A DNA stretch of 64,000 nucleotides from Mycolicibacter sp. MU0083 (GCF_963378075.1 NZ_OY726394.1:2604001-2668000), one strand, 5' to 3'; shown: positions 28,138 through 37,419, counted from the first letter of the stretch. The notes: generated by a model not told the origin, from the sequence alone. Made by a program: numbers and translations.

Positions 28138-28803
28138 TCAGCCGGCGTGCGCGCCCGGTGCCCGAACGATCAGCGGGACACCGGGAAAGTAGGCCGCCAT
28201 CTCACTGCGGGCGCGGCGCAGCGCGGCGGTGCCGTAGCCCTTCTTGCGGTGCTGGGGGTGAATCCAGATCCGGACGTTCACCTCGCCGTGGTTGAGATCC
28301 CCGAACACCATCCCGACCTTGTCCGCACCGTCGACGGCGACGAACAGCGCCGCGTCCTCGTCGTCGACGCGCGCCAGCGCCGCGCTGATCTCGACGCCGA
28401 GATCATCCGCCGGCCGCCCGGTGCCGTCGACGCTGGCGCCGACGTCTGCCGTCCGGTCGGCCAGGATGTCGCGATCCTGCTCCCCGGAGAACACCCGCAG
28501 CGCCAGCGACTCACCGGAGCTGGCGGGCCGCTCCCCGAGGGTGAAGGTCAGCTCGTTGTTGAGGTCTTCGAGTTCGTCGGCGATGGTGCGCCGGGAGTCC
28601 TTGGTGAGCTGGTCGAACGACATTCCGATCACCGCTTCACAGCCCAGCGGGGAGACGCCCAACAACTCGGCGATCGCACCTACCGCGGATTCCCGGTCCT
28701 CGGAATCGACGATCACATCGAGCACCTCGTGACGACGTTCCATGGCCTTGAGCAGGGCATCGGTGATCTCACGACGGGTGACGGCACGGTCAACAGGTGT
28801 CAT
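28138..28803 (-). CDS. GNAT-family N-acetyltransferase with gyrase-A-like N-terminal helical segment
   Basis: A 221-residue protein. The C-terminal half (about 130-215) is GNAT-like: ALFVAVDGADKVGMVFGDLNHGEVNVRIWIHPQHRKKGYGTAALRRAR contains the acetyl-CoA loop R-K-K-G-Y-G-T. The first 90 residues read REITDALLKAMERRHEVLDVIVDSEDRESAVGAIAELLGVSP...IGMSFDQLTKDSRRTIADELEDLNNEL, which resembles the helical coiled-coil region of DNA gyrase A and topoisomerase IV A. That resemblance is my own reading. No partner is obvious. It is transcribed toward DUF2469, away from the yraN trio's 124-nt upstream gap. The acyl acceptor is unknown. Confidence 0.75.
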   Translation of the reverse strand: MTPVDRAVTRREITDALLKAMERRHEVLDVIVDSEDRESAVGAIAELLGVSPLGCEAVIGMSFDQLTKDSRRTIADELEDLNNELTFTLGERPASSGESLALRVFSGEQDRDILADRTADVGASVDGTGRPADDLGVEISAALARVDDEDAALFVAVDGADKVGMVFGDLNHGEVNVRIWIHPQHRKKGYGTAALRRARSEMAAYFPGVPLIVRAPGAHAG

Positions 28804-28845
28804 GCGAGTCAGCCTAGACCGAAGTCGGCGGTGTCGCTGCGGTGT

Positions 28846-29151
28846 TTATTCGGGGAGCCGCAGTTCGGGCTTATCGACTTCTTCGATGTTGACGTCTTTG
28901 AAGGTCACCACCCGGACCTGCTTGACGAACCGCGCCGGGCGGTACATGTCCCACACCCACGCGTCGGCGAGCCGAAGTTCGAAGTACACCTCGCCGTCGG
29001 CGTTGCGCGGCACCATCTCGACGCTGTTGGCCAGATAGAACCGCCGCTCGGTTTCGACGACATAGCTGAACTGCCCGACGATGTCCTTGTATTCGCGGTA
29101 CAGCGAGAGTTCCATCTCGGTTTCGTACTTCTCGAGATCTTCGGCACTCAT
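28846..29151 (-). CDS. DUF2469-family protein (Rv2901c-like)
   Basis: A 101-residue acidic protein, [45 protein letters not shown], the invariant beginning of DUF2469. It is encoded directly after rnhB with a 4-nt overlap (ATGA), as in M. tuberculosis. No catalytic motif, signal or membrane segment is visible. The family is confined to actinobacteria and has no known role. Confidence 0.92.
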   Translation of the reverse strand: MSAEDLEKYETEMELSLYREYKDIVGQFSYVVETERRFYLANSVEMVPRNADGEVYFELRLADAWVWDMYRPARFVKQVRVVTFKDVNIEEVDKPELRLPE

Positions 29152-29858
29152 CTACTCAGCCGTCCTTCTGTTCGGTTCGTCCCCATTGTCGCGGTACCCG
29201 TCGCCGCCAGTGCCGACTTGCGCACGTTGATGAACGAGTACCGGTGCTGGCTGCACGGCCCCAGCTCCGATAATGCCGCGGTGTGCGCCGCGGTCGAGTA
29301 ACCCTTGTGCACCGCGAAACCGTAGCCCGGGTAATCGGTGTCCAATGCCGCCATGTAGCGGTCCCGGCTGACCTTGGCCAAGACGCTCGCCGCGGCGATA
29401 CAGGCCGCTGCCCCGTCGCCGCCGATCACCGGCAACGACGGCATCGGTAACCCCGGCACCCGAAACCCGTCGGAGAGCACGTAACCCGGCCGCACCGGCA
29501 ATCCGGCGACCGCCCGCCGCATGCCCTCGATGTTGGCCGCATGGACCCCGCGCAGATCCACGTCGGCCGGTTCGATGAACACCACGTGGTAGGCGAGCGC
29601 GTGCCGGCGGATCAGCGGGAACAGTTGCTCGCGGGACTTCTCGGTGAGCTTCTTGGAGTCGTCGAGCGCGGCCAGGGCGGCGGGTTTTCCGGGGCCGAGC
29701 ACGCAGGACGCCACGACCAGCGGGCCCGCGCAGGCCCCGCGGCCGACTTCGTCGACCCCGGCGACCGGTCCCAGCCCGCTGCGGTACAGCGCGGACTCCA
29801 GCGTGCGCAGTCCGGTGGAGCGGCGGATCACCGGGCGCGGTGGCCAGGCGGGGGCCAT
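29148..29858 (-). CDS. rnhB: Ribonuclease HII
   Basis: RNase HII cuts RNA in RNA-DNA hybrids and starts removal of misinserted ribonucleotides. The 236-residue protein has the catalytic block [17 protein letters not shown] (about residues 34-50), then [13 protein letters not shown], and [12 protein letters not shown]. The later metal aspartates are in [12 protein letters not shown] and [20 protein letters not shown] 29858 lies 2 nt after the lepB stop. The frame is open well upstream over lepB, but those residues are unrelated to RNase HII. Confidence 0.96.
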   Translation of the reverse strand: MAPAWPPRPVIRRSTGLRTLESALYRSGLGPVAGVDEVGRGACAGPLVVASCVLGPGKPAALAALDDSKKLTEKSREQLFPLIRRHALAYHVVFIEPADVDLRGVHAANIEGMRRAVAGLPVRPGYVLSDGFRVPGLPMPSLPVIGGDGAAACIAAASVLAKVSRDRYMAALDTDYPGYGFAVHKGYSTAAHTAALSELGPCSQHRYSFINVRKSALAATGTATMGTNRTEGRLSR

Positions 29859-29860
29859 CG

Positions 29861-30676
29861 CTACGGGCCCTGCTGCGGGTTGATCGCCGACACCGAACCC
29901 CACCTCGACGGCGGCCAGGCGATGAACCGGGTCTTGCCGATCACGTTGGCCACCGGCACGGTCCCGGCTTCCGCGTCCTCGCCGGTACAGGCGATACGGT
30001 CCTGCATGTACGTCGGACCGTTGATGCAGTGCGCCCGGGAATCCGCGGAGTGGGTGCGGTTGTCGCCCATCACCCACAACCGGTTGTCGGGCACGGTCAC
30101 CGGACCGAACTCGTTGCCCAGGCAGGGATAGACGATCGGGTCGACCATCAGCGTCGCCGGGGTGAGGTAGGGCTCGTGCAGCACCTTGCCGTCGACGGTC
30201 AGACCGGTGTCGTTGCGGCACTGCACCGTCTGGCCGCCCACCGCGATGACCCGTTTGACCAAGTCGTTCTCGTCGGGGGGCACGAAGCCGATGACCGACA
30301 GGGCGTTCTGCACCCAGCGCAGGGCGGTGTTGTCCGACCGGATGGACTTGTACCCGACGTTCCACGAGGGCGGGCCACGGAAGACGACGACGTCGCCGGG
30401 CTGCGGCGTGCCGAACCGGTAGGTGACCTTGTCCACCATGATGCGGTCACCCACGCAGCCGTGGCAGCCGTGCAGTGTCGGCTCCATCGACTCCGAGGGA
30501 ATCAGGTAGGGCCGCGCCACGAACGTCAGCACCACGTAGTACAGCACCAGGGCCAACGCGATCAGCTTGACGGACTCGAACCGCGATGCGTGCTTGGGCT
30601 CCTCGGCGGCCACTGCCTCGGTCTCGGTCTCGGCCTCGGGAGAGCTCTCGGGCGTCGAACCCGTGGTGTCGGTCAC
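29861..30676 (-). CDS. lepB: Type I signal peptidase
   Basis: LepB removes Sec signal peptides at the outer face of the membrane. From the GTG at 30676 the protein has 271 residues: an acidic cytosolic leader (1-36), one membrane helix (about 37-57, [20 protein letters not shown]), the catalytic serine S63 in [11 protein letters not shown], and the lysine K141 in [11 protein letters not shown]. The C-terminal box [11 protein letters not shown] follows. It corresponds to Rv2903c. Its neighbours rplS and rnhB are also syntenic. The frame upstream of the GTG reads into the rplS coding region and was not used. Confidence 0.96.
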   Translation of the reverse strand: MTDTTGSTPESSPEAETETEAVAAEEPKHASRFESVKLIALALVLYYVVLTFVARPYLIPSESMEPTLHGCHGCVGDRIMVDKVTYRFGTPQPGDVVVFRGPPSWNVGYKSIRSDNTALRWVQNALSVIGFVPPDENDLVKRVIAVGGQTVQCRNDTGLTVDGKVLHEPYLTPATLMVDPIVYPCLGNEFGPVTVPDNRLWVMGDNRTHSADSRAHCINGPTYMQDRIACTGEDAEAGTVPVANVIGKTRFIAWPPSRWGSVSAINPQQGP

Positions 30677-30761
30677 GAGATCAGGGTAGTTACCGCGTCG
30701 GCGACGACGCCGACCGACCGGCCGCGGAAGCCCCACCGGAGCGGGGCCGACGCAGGCAAGA

Positions 30762-31103
30762 TCAGCGCTTTTCCTTGATCTTGGCCTTCTTGCCGCGCAG
30801 CTCACGCAGGTAGTACAGCTTGGCGCGACGGACGTCACCACGCACCAGCACGTCGATGTGGTCGACGTTGGGCGAGTGCACCGGGAAGGTCCGCTCCACG
30901 CCGACGCCGTAGCTCTCCTTGCGGACGGTGAACGTCTCGCGGACGCCGCCGCCCTGGCGCCGGATGACCACACCCTTGAACACCTGGATGCGCTCCTTGG
31001 AGCCCTCGATCACCTTCACGTGCACGTTGACCGTGTCGCCGGGGGCGAAGGCCGGGATGTCGTCGCGCAGCGACGCCTTGTCGACGATGTCCAGCGTGTT
31101 CAT
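30762..31103 (-). CDS. rplS: 50S ribosomal protein L19
   Basis: L19 sits at the 30S-50S interface. The 113-residue protein has [97 protein letters not shown], the full family pattern. It has its own candidate promoter about 165 nt upstream (31267-31276) and a leader containing a 14-bp palindrome. Confidence 0.98.
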   Translation of the reverse strand: MNTLDIVDKASLRDDIPAFAPGDTVNVHVKVIEGSKERIQVFKGVVIRRQGGGVRETFTVRKESYGVGVERTFPVHSPNVDHIDVLVRGDVRRAKLYYLRELRGKKAKIKEKR

Positions 31104-31476
31104 TGCGGAAACACTTCCTCGCGAGTCGCGGCTGCGGACCGGTCCGCACGCCTGATGAGCATGTAGACGGTAGCCGAGCCGATGGGTTCGGGCACGTTGC
31201 CGCGCGGTGCGAGGGCCGGTACGACAGGCCCCGCTGCAGAATCAACTGTCGGGCGACAACTGCTCAATTGTGCCAGACGCGACGCAACCAGCGAAATCGC
31301 GCAAATCGCCGCTGGTCGTTCCTCGAGAAGCCCCGCCGTCGTGATAGTTCTGGAGGCGACCGAACTGCACCACCGGAGCGCCCACGCGGTAACCTATCCG
31401 GCGGGCCGATGGCTGCAGTGTGGCGAGCCCGTGATCCCGATGTCGGTGCAAAATGCGTCAAGGAGGCTTACCAGCC
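31104..31476. other. 373-nt intergenic region between rplS and lppW
   Basis: Divergent promoter region. It holds the rplS leader with a 14-nt perfect palindrome GCGGACCGGTCCGC (31134-31147), a candidate -10 for rplS at 31267-31276, and the lppW ribosome-binding site AAGGAGG (31460-31466). The GTG of lppW follows. I saw no RNA gene or coding frame with known similarity in the remainder. Confidence 0.5.
31267..31276 (-). promoter_or_regulatory. Candidate promoter -10 element of rplS (CTGGCACAAT)
   Basis: Minus-strand CTGGCACAAT matches an extended -10 (TG-N-CACAAT). Transcription would start near 31260, leaving a leader of about 155 nt before rplS. The identical 10-mer stands upstream of rpsP. 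Confidence 0.4.
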
Positions 31477-32385
31477 GTGCGGCCATCGATGCTTCTCCTG
31501 ACCATCGTCATGGTGATTTCGACGGTGGTATTCGGATGTGACGAGAAGGTCTACGGCGCCGACGCCGTACACCCGGCTCCCTACCAGGCACCCGAGGTGA
31601 TGCCGGTCGCCACCTCCATCGAGGCTCCCCGCGCACCCGCCATCCAGCCGGTCGCCGTGGTCGACGGCCTGGCGGCACGTATGCAGGAAGCCACCGAGAA
31701 CGCCGCCAAGGTGGGCGCCAATATCTCGGTGGCCGTGCTGGACCGTATCTCGCATCAACTGGTCACCAACGGAAACACCCGCCCGATCGCGACGGCGTCG
31801 GTCGTCAAGCTGTTCATCGCCGACGACCTGCTGATGCGGCAACCCGAAGCAGGGCTCTCCGCCGACGATCGGGCCCTGCTGGACTCCATGCTGCGGGCCT
31901 CCGACGACGGGGCGGCCGAGACGTTCTGGAACCAGAACGGCCGCAACGCGATCGTCACCCGGGTCGCCGGCCGTTACGGCCTCGTCGGCACGTCGCCGCC
32001 GTCCAACGGCGCGTGGTGGAACACCATCAGCACCGCACCCGATCTGGCGCGCTACTACGACATGCTGCTCAACGGCGCCGGCGGTCTTCCGCCCGCTGAG
32101 GCCGCGATCATCATGGGCGACCTGGCGCAGTCCACGCCCAACGGCCTGGACGGCTACCCGCAGCGGTTCGGGATTCCCGAGGGTCTCTACGAGGAATCCG
32201 TTGCGGTCAAGCAGGGCTGGATGTGCTGCATCGGCAACAACTGGATGCACCTGTCGACCGGTGTGGTCGGCGCCGACCGCCGCTACATCGTGGTGATCGA
32301 GTCACTGCAGCCCAGCGACGACGCCACCGCCCGCACCACCATCACCGAGGCCGTCAAGACGATCTTCCCCGGCGGCCGGATCTAG
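31477..32385 (+). CDS. lppW: Lipoprotein LppW with beta-lactamase/transpeptidase-like fold
   Basis: A 302-residue exported lipoprotein: GTG start with an AAGGAGG ribosome-binding site, signal peptide and lipobox ending VVFG-C21. The serine-hydrolase fold is suggested by S108-x-x-K111 (TASVVKLFIADD), the SDDGAAE block about 40 residues later and KQGW further on in place of the usual KTG. The lipobox has Phe at -2, which is unusual. The order and spacing of motifs resemble class A beta-lactamases, and mycobacterial LppW has been compared with them. Whether it hydrolyses anything is not known. It corresponds to Rv2905 and its stop overlaps that of trmD. Confidence 0.92.
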   Translation: MRPSMLLLTIVMVISTVVFGCDEKVYGADAVHPAPYQAPEVMPVATSIEAPRAPAIQPVAVVDGLAARMQEATENAAKVGANISVAVLDRISHQLVTNGNTRPIATASVVKLFIADDLLMRQPEAGLSADDRALLDSMLRASDDGAAETFWNQNGRNAIVTRVAGRYGLVGTSPPSNGAWWNTISTAPDLARYYDMLLNGAGGLPPAEAAIIMGDLAQSTPNGLDGYPQRFGIPEGLYEESVAVKQGWMCCIGNNWMHLSTGVVGADRRYIVVIESLQPSDDATARTTITEAVKTIFPGGRI

Positions 32386-33089
32386 TCGGGTTCGGTCACC
32401 GACTCCCCCAGCAGGTCCGGGCGGCGCTGCCGGGTCCGTTCCAGCGCCGCCGCACGGCGCCAGGCGTCGATCCGGGCATGATCGCCGGAGAGCAGTACCT
32501 CGGGCACGTCCAGGCCACGCCAACTAGGCGGACGGGTGTAGCTGGGGCCCTCGAGCAGGCCGTCCCGGTCCGGGGAATGCGAATCGTCGCGTTGTGAGGC
32601 CGGATTGCCGAGGACGCCCGGCATCAGCCGTAACACGGCTTCCAGCATGACCAGCACCGCGGGCTCCCCGCCGGCCAGCACGTAGTCACCGATCGAGACC
32701 TCTTCGACCCGCATCCGGCGCGCGGCGTCCTCGGCGACCCGTTGGTCGATACCTTCGTAGCGTCCGCAGGCGAACACCAGATGTTCTTCGTGGCTCCACC
32801 GCTGCGCGGTGGCCTGATCGAACAGCGTTCCGGCCGGGGTCGGCACGACGAGCAGGGTCCGTTCCGAACAGATCTCGTCGAGCGCGGCACCCCAGATCGG
32901 CGCCTTCATCACCATTCCCGGGCCGCCCCCGTACGGGGAGTCGTCGACCGAACGGTGTACGTCGTGGGTCCAGTCACGCAGATCGTGCACGCCCAGTTCG
33001 ACCCGGCCGGTCTCGATCGCCTTGCCCGGCAACGATTGCCGGATCGGATCCAGATAGGACGGGAAGATCGTCAGGACATCAACTCGCAC
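32382..33089 (-). CDS. trmD: tRNA (guanine37-N1)-methyltransferase
   Basis: TrmD methylates G37 of tRNAs reading CNN codons, preventing +1 frameshifts. The 235-residue protein shows the N-terminal MRVDVLTIFPSYLDPIRQS, HRSVDDSPYGGGPGMVMKAP, and the knotted SAM site with HLVFACGRYEGIDQRV and SIGDYVLAGGEPAVLVMLEA. It is the last gene of rpsP-khpA-rimM-trmD. The start is GTG 33089, 6 nt after the rimM stop. Confidence 0.97.
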   Translation of the reverse strand: MRVDVLTIFPSYLDPIRQSLPGKAIETGRVELGVHDLRDWTHDVHRSVDDSPYGGGPGMVMKAPIWGAALDEICSERTLLVVPTPAGTLFDQATAQRWSHEEHLVFACGRYEGIDQRVAEDAARRMRVEEVSIGDYVLAGGEPAVLVMLEAVLRLMPGVLGNPASQRDDSHSPDRDGLLEGPSYTRPPSWRGLDVPEVLLSGDHARIDAWRRAAALERTRQRRPDLLGESVTEPD

Positions 33090-33095
33090 GCGCCG

Positions 33096-33617
33096 CTACC
33101 CCTCGAGATCGAGCAGACCCTCGGGCGGGTCGATCACCAGGGTGCCGTCGGCCAACGACACCGACGGCACGAAGGCGGCGATGAACGGGACCAGCAACTC
33201 CCGGCCGTCGGTCCGCTTGATCGCCAGCAGTTCGCCCGCAGCGGTGTGCAGCACCTCGGTCACGGTACCCACCGGCTCCCCCGCGGTGCCCTGCACCGCA
33301 AGACCTTCGAGTTGGTGGTCGTAGTAGGTGTCGGGCTCGGTGATCGGCGGAAGTTCGTCGGAATCGACGACGAACAGGCTGCCTCGCAACGCGTCGGCAC
33401 CGTTGCGGTCGCCGATGCCGGCTAATCGCACCAGCAACCGGACACCGTGCGGGCGTGCCGCCTCGACGACGTAGTCGCGTTGCGGCACACCCGTTTTGCG
33501 GGCGTGCAGGGTGACGCCCGGCGCGAACCGGAGTTCGGGGTCGTCGGTGCGGACTTCGACGACCACCTCACCGGAGATGCCGTGCGCCTTGACGACCCGC
33601 CCGACCGTCAGCTCCAT
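33096..33617 (-). CDS. rimM: 16S rRNA processing protein RimM
   Basis: RimM binds S19 and helps mature the 30S head. From ATG 33617 the protein has 173 residues, with the N-terminal RimM domain ([31 protein letters not shown]) and the PRC-barrel (about 95-170, [38 protein letters not shown]). It lies 11 nt downstream of khpA. The longer upstream frame reads across khpA and rpsP and was rejected. Confidence 0.96.
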   Translation of the reverse strand: MELTVGRVVKAHGISGEVVVEVRTDDPELRFAPGVTLHARKTGVPQRDYVVEAARPHGVRLLVRLAGIGDRNGADALRGSLFVVDSDELPPITEPDTYYDHQLEGLAVQGTAGEPVGTVTEVLHTAAGELLAIKRTDGRELLVPFIAAFVPSVSLADGTLVIDPPEGLLDLEG

Positions 33618-33628
33618 GAACCGGCTGA

Positions 33629-33871
33629 CTACCGGTCGGTGTCCACCACGTCCACGCGGATACCCCGGCCGCCGATACCGGCGACCAGGGTGCGCAACGC
33701 AGTGGCGGTGCGACCGCCGCGACCGATCACCTTGCCCAGGTCGTCGGGGTGCACGTGCACCTCGACGGTGCGGCCACGGCGGTTGGTCACCATGTCGACC
33801 CGTACGTCGTCGGGATTGTCGACGATGCCGCGAACCAGGTGTTCGACGGCATCCGCCACTACAGCACTCAT
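33629..33871 (-). CDS. khpA: KH-domain RNA-binding protein KhpA (Rv2908c-like)
   Basis: An 80-residue single KH domain. The GxxG loop is G-R-G-G within [46 protein letters not shown] is the usual beginning. It lies between rpsP and rimM, 8 nt after the rpsP stop, the order in most actinobacteria. KhpA binds many RNAs in other bacteria. Confidence 0.96.
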   Translation of the reverse strand: MSAVVADAVEHLVRGIVDNPDDVRVDMVTNRRGRTVEVHVHPDDLGKVIGRGGRTATALRTLVAGIGGRGIRVDVVDTDR

Positions 33872-33879
33872 CGCTGCGG

Positions 33880-34371
33880 TCAGCTCTCGCTGGCCGGCTC
33901 GGCGGCCTCGGCGGCCGGAGCCTCAGCGGCGGCCTCCGCGGGAGCCTCGGTCTTCTCCTCGGCCTTGTCGGCCTTCTTCGCCGGCGCCTTCTTCTTCTTG
34001 GCGGTGGTGGCCTCGGTGGTCGGGCCACCCTCCGCCTCGGCCAGCGCGGCGTTGAACAGCTCCAGCTTGCTCGGCTTGGCCGGCTTGACCTTCAGGCGGC
34101 CCTCGGCACCGGGCAGGCCCTTGTACTTCTGCCAGTCACCGGTGATCTTCAGCAGCTTGAGCACCGGCTCGGTGGGCTGAGCACCGACCGACAGCCAGTA
34201 CTGGGCACGCTCTGAGTCGATCTCGATCAGGCTCGGCTCTTCCTTCGGGTGGTAGCGGCCGATGACCTCGATGGCGCGACCGTCCCGGCGGGTGCGCGCG
34301 TCGGCGACCTGGATGCGGTACTGCGGGTTGCGGATCTTCCCGAGACGGGTGAGCTTGATCTTGACAGCCAT
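33880..34371 (-). CDS. rpsP: 30S ribosomal protein S16 with long C-terminal extension
   Basis: The first 85 residues are S16: [70 protein letters not shown]. The remaining 75 residues, rich in Ala, Lys and Glu (about 115-163, [16 protein letters not shown] and on), form the low-complexity tail usual in actinobacterial S16. Total is 163. It is the first gene of the operon with khpA, rimM and trmD. Confidence 0.98.
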   Translation of the reverse strand: MAVKIKLTRLGKIRNPQYRIQVADARTRRDGRAIEVIGRYHPKEEPSLIEIDSERAQYWLSVGAQPTEPVLKLLKITGDWQKYKGLPGAEGRLKVKPAKPSKLELFNAALAEAEGGPTTEATTAKKKKAPAKKADKAEEKTEAPAEAAAEAPAAEAAEPASES

Positions 34372-34505
34372 GAATCACTCCTGCGGTATCACGCTGCAAT
34401 TCAGCGATGCGGGCGGGTTTGCCCACATCCGGTTTTGCCTCGCGTGTTTGCGCCACGCCGCGCGGAGCCCCGAGCCGGGGCGCATCACACGACGGACAGC
34501 GGCCC

Positions 34506-34515
34506 ATTGTGCCAG
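34506..34515 (-). promoter_or_regulatory. Candidate promoter -10 element of rpsP operon (CTGGCACAAT)
   Basis: Minus-strand extended -10 CTGGCACAAT, the same 10-mer as upstream of rplS. A weak CTGTTG lies 16 nt further upstream. Transcription would start near 34499, with a leader of about 128 nt containing a GCCCC-5 nt-GGGGC hairpin (34467-34481). Confidence 0.4.
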
Positions 34516-34541
34516 AACCGGGCCACTCAACAGAAATCGGC

Positions 34542-34961
34542 TCAGGGCATCTTCTGGAAGCACTTGATTTCGGAACGGCGGACCATCCGCCAGCCGTCGT
34601 CGGTGCGCCGGAACTCGTCGTCGTACCACAGACCCACCAGCATCATGGGGTCGTTCTCGCCGGAGAAGATCATCGGGTTGAAGCAGAAGGTGCGGGCGGT
34701 GGCGGTGTCACCGTCGATGCGGATCGCGGGCAGACCCAGCATGTGCGAGTAGTTGGCGAAGTTGGGCAGCACTTCGGCCAGCCAAGCCTTGACTTCGGGA
34801 AAGCGCCCGTCGATGCCGCCCAGCGCGCGGTAGTCGATGTAGGCGTCGGGGGTGAACACCGCATCGAGCCCGTCGAAGTTGCGCGTGTCGATCGCGGTGG
34901 AGTAGTCGACCAGCAACTGCTGGATCTCCAAGCGGTCCGAAATTTCTTGTTGGCTCAGCAT
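34542..34961 (-). CDS. SnoaL-like / nuclear transport factor 2-fold protein (Rv2910c-like)
   Basis: A 139-residue protein with the NTF2/SnoaL cone fold: MLSQQEISDRLEIQQLLVDYSTAIDTRNFDGLDAVFTPDAYIDYRALGG then the AWLAEVLPNFANYSHMLG region. Such proteins are small-molecule isomerases, hydratases or binding proteins. The catalytic Asp-His pair typical of polyketide cyclases is not clear. ATG 34961 is preferred over the upstream frame, which would overlap the divergent dacB2. It corresponds to Rv2910c. Confidence 0.85.
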   Translation of the reverse strand: MLSQQEISDRLEIQQLLVDYSTAIDTRNFDGLDAVFTPDAYIDYRALGGIDGRFPEVKAWLAEVLPNFANYSHMLGLPAIRIDGDTATARTFCFNPMIFSGENDPMMLVGLWYDDEFRRTDDGWRMVRRSEIKCFQKMP

Positions 34962-35008
34962 TACTCGATTCAACACTGCAGCGGTCAGGGGCGGTAAGGT
35001 AACCCGCC

Positions 35009-35878
35009 ATGCGGAAATTTCTGGCCGCAATCGCGGCTCTGGCAGCCGTGTTCGCCACTCCCGCCGTGACCACTCACGCAGATATCGCACAGCCGTTCGG
35101 CTCGGCGCCGATCCCCGCCGGCCCGGCCCCGAACTGGCTGATCGCCGATCTGGATTCCGGACAGGTGCTCGCCGAGCAGAACGGCTACGCGGTCACCCCG
35201 CCGGCCAGCACCATCAAGGTGCTGCTGGCGTTGACGGCGCTCGACGAGGTCGGCCTCGACGACACCGTGGTCGCCTCCCCGGCCGACACCGCGGTGGAGT
35301 GCAACTGTGCGGGGATCAAGCCGGGCCAGACCTACACGGCACGGCAACTGCTCGATGCACTGCTGCTGGTGTCGGGCAACGACGCCGCCAACGCCTTGGC
35401 GGACATGCTCGGCGGGCCCGAGGCCGCGGTGGCCAAGATGAACGCCAAGGCCGCCGAGGTCGGCGCGACCGCCACGCACGCCAGCACCCCGTCCGGATTG
35501 GACGGCCCCGACGGCCCGGGGGCGACCACTCCGCATGACCTGGCGGTTATCTTCCGCGCGGCGATGGCCAACCCGGTGTTCGCCGAGATCACCGCGGCCC
35601 CGACGGCGATGTTCCCCACCGATGCCGGTGAGCGCCCGCTGGTGAACATGAACGAGCTGTTGCACCGCTATCCGGGCGCGTTCGGCGGTAAGACCGGATT
35701 CACCGACGCCGCCCGTAAGACCTATGTCGGCGGCGCGAGCCGCGACGGCCGGCGACTGGTGGTCGCGATGATGTACGGGCTGATCCGTGAGGGCGGCCCG
35801 AACTACTGGGATCAGGCCGGCGCCCTGCTGGATTGGGGATTCGCGCAGGGCCCGATGTCCGGCGTCGGCAGTCTCTGA
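35009..35878 (+). CDS. dacB2: D-alanyl-D-alanine carboxypeptidase DacB2 (Rv2911-like)
   Basis: A 289-residue exported penicillin-binding protein that trims pentapeptides in peptidoglycan. Signal peptide about 1-24 (LAAVFATPAVTTHA), then the three active-site motifs: S67-T-I-K70, S122-G-N124 and K228-T-G230. No C-terminal amphipathic anchor is evident, and the protein stops about 50 residues after KTG. The small size fits the low-molecular-weight class. It lies between the SnoaL gene (divergent) and the HNH gene (convergent). Confidence 0.95.
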   Translation: MRKFLAAIAALAAVFATPAVTTHADIAQPFGSAPIPAGPAPNWLIADLDSGQVLAEQNGYAVTPPASTIKVLLALTALDEVGLDDTVVASPADTAVECNCAGIKPGQTYTARQLLDALLLVSGNDAANALADMLGGPEAAVAKMNAKAAEVGATATHASTPSGLDGPDGPGATTPHDLAVIFRAAMANPVFAEITAAPTAMFPTDAGERPLVNMNELLHRYPGAFGGKTGFTDAARKTYVGGASRDGRRLVVAMMYGLIREGGPNYWDQAGALLDWGFAQGPMSGVGSL

Positions 35879-35903
35879 CAGCTCTGACAACGACGGCGGC
35901 CGC

Positions 35904-37406
35904 CTAGAACGGTGGTGGGTCTTTGTCGTTGCAGTCGGCGGGTATCGGGTCGGGCCCGGGCCAGGGCCCCCAGAGCGCTTGACGAGCGGCTTCGCAGGCG
36001 CTGTAACGGGCTTGGCGGGCCTGGTTGTTGCGGTTGCGTTCGACGTAGATGCGGGTGGCACGGTCTTGGGCGCGGGTGCGTTTGCGGCGGGGCATCATCG
36101 CGGTGCGTTGCCCGCAGCGGTCCTCGGGGCGTCGGGTCGGCGGCGCGAGGTGGCCGGTGGGTGCACACAGGTGCGGGAAGAGCAGGGAACTGCCCGGGGT
36201 GCTGACATAGGTCTGCCCCGACGGGGCGGTGAGGATGACGGTGCCGTCGGGCAGTTGCCGATCACGCCAACCCCAGAACGTCTTCACCAGATGGTGTGTG
36301 CGGCAATAACATTTCAAGTTCGAGGCATGGGTGCGGCCGCCCTCGCCGTAGGGAATCGTGTGGTCGATGTCGCAGTCGAATGCCGGCCGGTCACAGCCCG
36401 GCCAGCGACACGTCAGATCCCGGCAGCGGACGAATTCGGCGAGGGCTTTGGAGGGCACGTAGCCGGGTTCGGGCGGGGTGTCGGCGGGATGGACCAGCGG
36501 CACCAGCTTGGCGGTCTTGGCCAGGTCGGCGATCAACTCCGGCGGAACCAGCCCATCGACACCGACCAACGAACCGGGGATGTCGCCGGTGCCGTCGACG
36601 GTGGCCTGCTCGGCGATCACATGAATAACCACCGACGATACCCCCGGGGCCCCGGCGGCCGTGCAGTCCTCCCGGCCGCACTGGCAGCCCAACCGGTCCG
36701 CGCGCACGGCCAGCGCTCCCATCGCGTCGGCGCGACGTTGCTCGCGGGTGCGGGGGTCGTGCTCGCAGACGGTGGCGGACAGGGCGTCGAGCGCTTTGGC
36801 GACCGCGCGGGCGTCGGTGAGAAACAGGTGGCCCGAAATGTCGGTGACCCCGCCCTCGACGTAGTCGGTGAAGGTGATCTGGCGGTCGGCCTGGTGGTCT
36901 TTGCGACGCCGCAGGGCATCGATGTCGGCTTTGGCCACGATCGCATCGATTTTGGCCGCCAACCGGCGCGTGGTCAGTGAGGGCCACCGTGTCACTCCCA
37001 CCGCCAACTGCGCGTCCACGGCAGCCAACACCTCACGGTCGGTGATCAACGCGGTCCGGTACACGATGGTCTGGAACACCCGAACGCCGATGTCACCGGC
37101 GGCGAACACCGCGCCGATTTGCGGTAGGTCCTCACGCATCGCCCGGGCGTACCCCAGCCGACTAGCCGCCAGCCCCTGACTGATCCGCAACGCCGCCGCC
37201 ACCTCGGCGGCGACCGCGGCCTCGGTGTCCACCGCCCACTCCTCGGTCTCGCCGCAGCGACTCAACCGCAGAGCAAACAGTTCCCCGATCGCCACCAACT
37301 GCGCTGCGGCGGCCCGGTTCTCCGCCCGTGTCGCCGCACCGATGCGATCCAACAACGCCGCCGACTCCGGCGAAGGAGCCTTCAACGATCGCGACTGATC
37401 GAACAT
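35904..37406 (-). CDS. 13E12-family protein: DUF222 domain with C-terminal HNH endonuclease domain
   Basis: About 500 residues. The N-terminal DUF222 region (about 25-300) contains the TRRLAAKIDAIVAKADIDALRRRKDHQADRQI segment. The HNH part (about 345-420) has CRDLTCRWPGCDRPAFDCDIDHTIPYGEGGRTHASNLKCYCRTHHLVKTFWGW with the paired cysteines and DIDH...NLKCYCRTHH catalytic motif. The C-terminus is basic. The ATG at 37406 is chosen rather than GTG 37436: it sits within a perfect SOS box and about 8 nt past a TACAAT -10, so the transcript is probably leaderless. 13E12 genes of M. tuberculosis are known LexA targets. It is repeated in mycobacterial genomes, and the target sequence of the nuclease is unknown. 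Confidence 0.88.
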   Translation of the reverse strand: MFDQSRSLKAPSPESAALLDRIGAATRAENRAAAAQLVAIGELFALRLSRCGETEEWAVDTEAAVAAEVAAALRISQGLAASRLGYARAMREDLPQIGAVFAAGDIGVRVFQTIVYRTALITDREVLAAVDAQLAVGVTRWPSLTTRRLAAKIDAIVAKADIDALRRRKDHQADRQITFTDYVEGGVTDISGHLFLTDARAVAKALDALSATVCEHDPRTREQRRADAMGALAVRADRLGCQCGREDCTAAGAPGVSSVVIHVIAEQATVDGTGDIPGSLVGVDGLVPPELIADLAKTAKLVPLVHPADTPPEPGYVPSKALAEFVRCRDLTCRWPGCDRPAFDCDIDHTIPYGEGGRTHASNLKCYCRTHHLVKTFWGWRDRQLPDGTVILTAPSGQTYVSTPGSSLLFPHLCAPTGHLAPPTRRPEDRCGQRTAMMPRRKRTRAQDRATRIYVERNRNNQARQARYSACEAARQALWGPWPGPDPIPADCNDKDPPPF

Positions 37407-37419
37407 GTGTTCGATTGTA
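37399..37419 (-). promoter_or_regulatory. Perfect LexA (SOS) box overlapping the -10 and start of the 13E12 gene
   Basis: On the minus strand TCGAAC-ACAT-GTTCGA (37399-37414) matches the mycobacterial SOS consensus TCGAAC-N4-GTTCGA exactly. It overlaps the last base of a TACAAT -10 (37414-37419) and contains the ATG at 37404-37406. Confidence 0.9.

Noticed and set aside
31134..31147. Palindrome GCGGACCGGTCCGC as an operator
   Set aside because: It lies inside the transcribed rplS leader by the promoter inferred here. A structural role in RNA is as likely, and no matching regulator is nearby.
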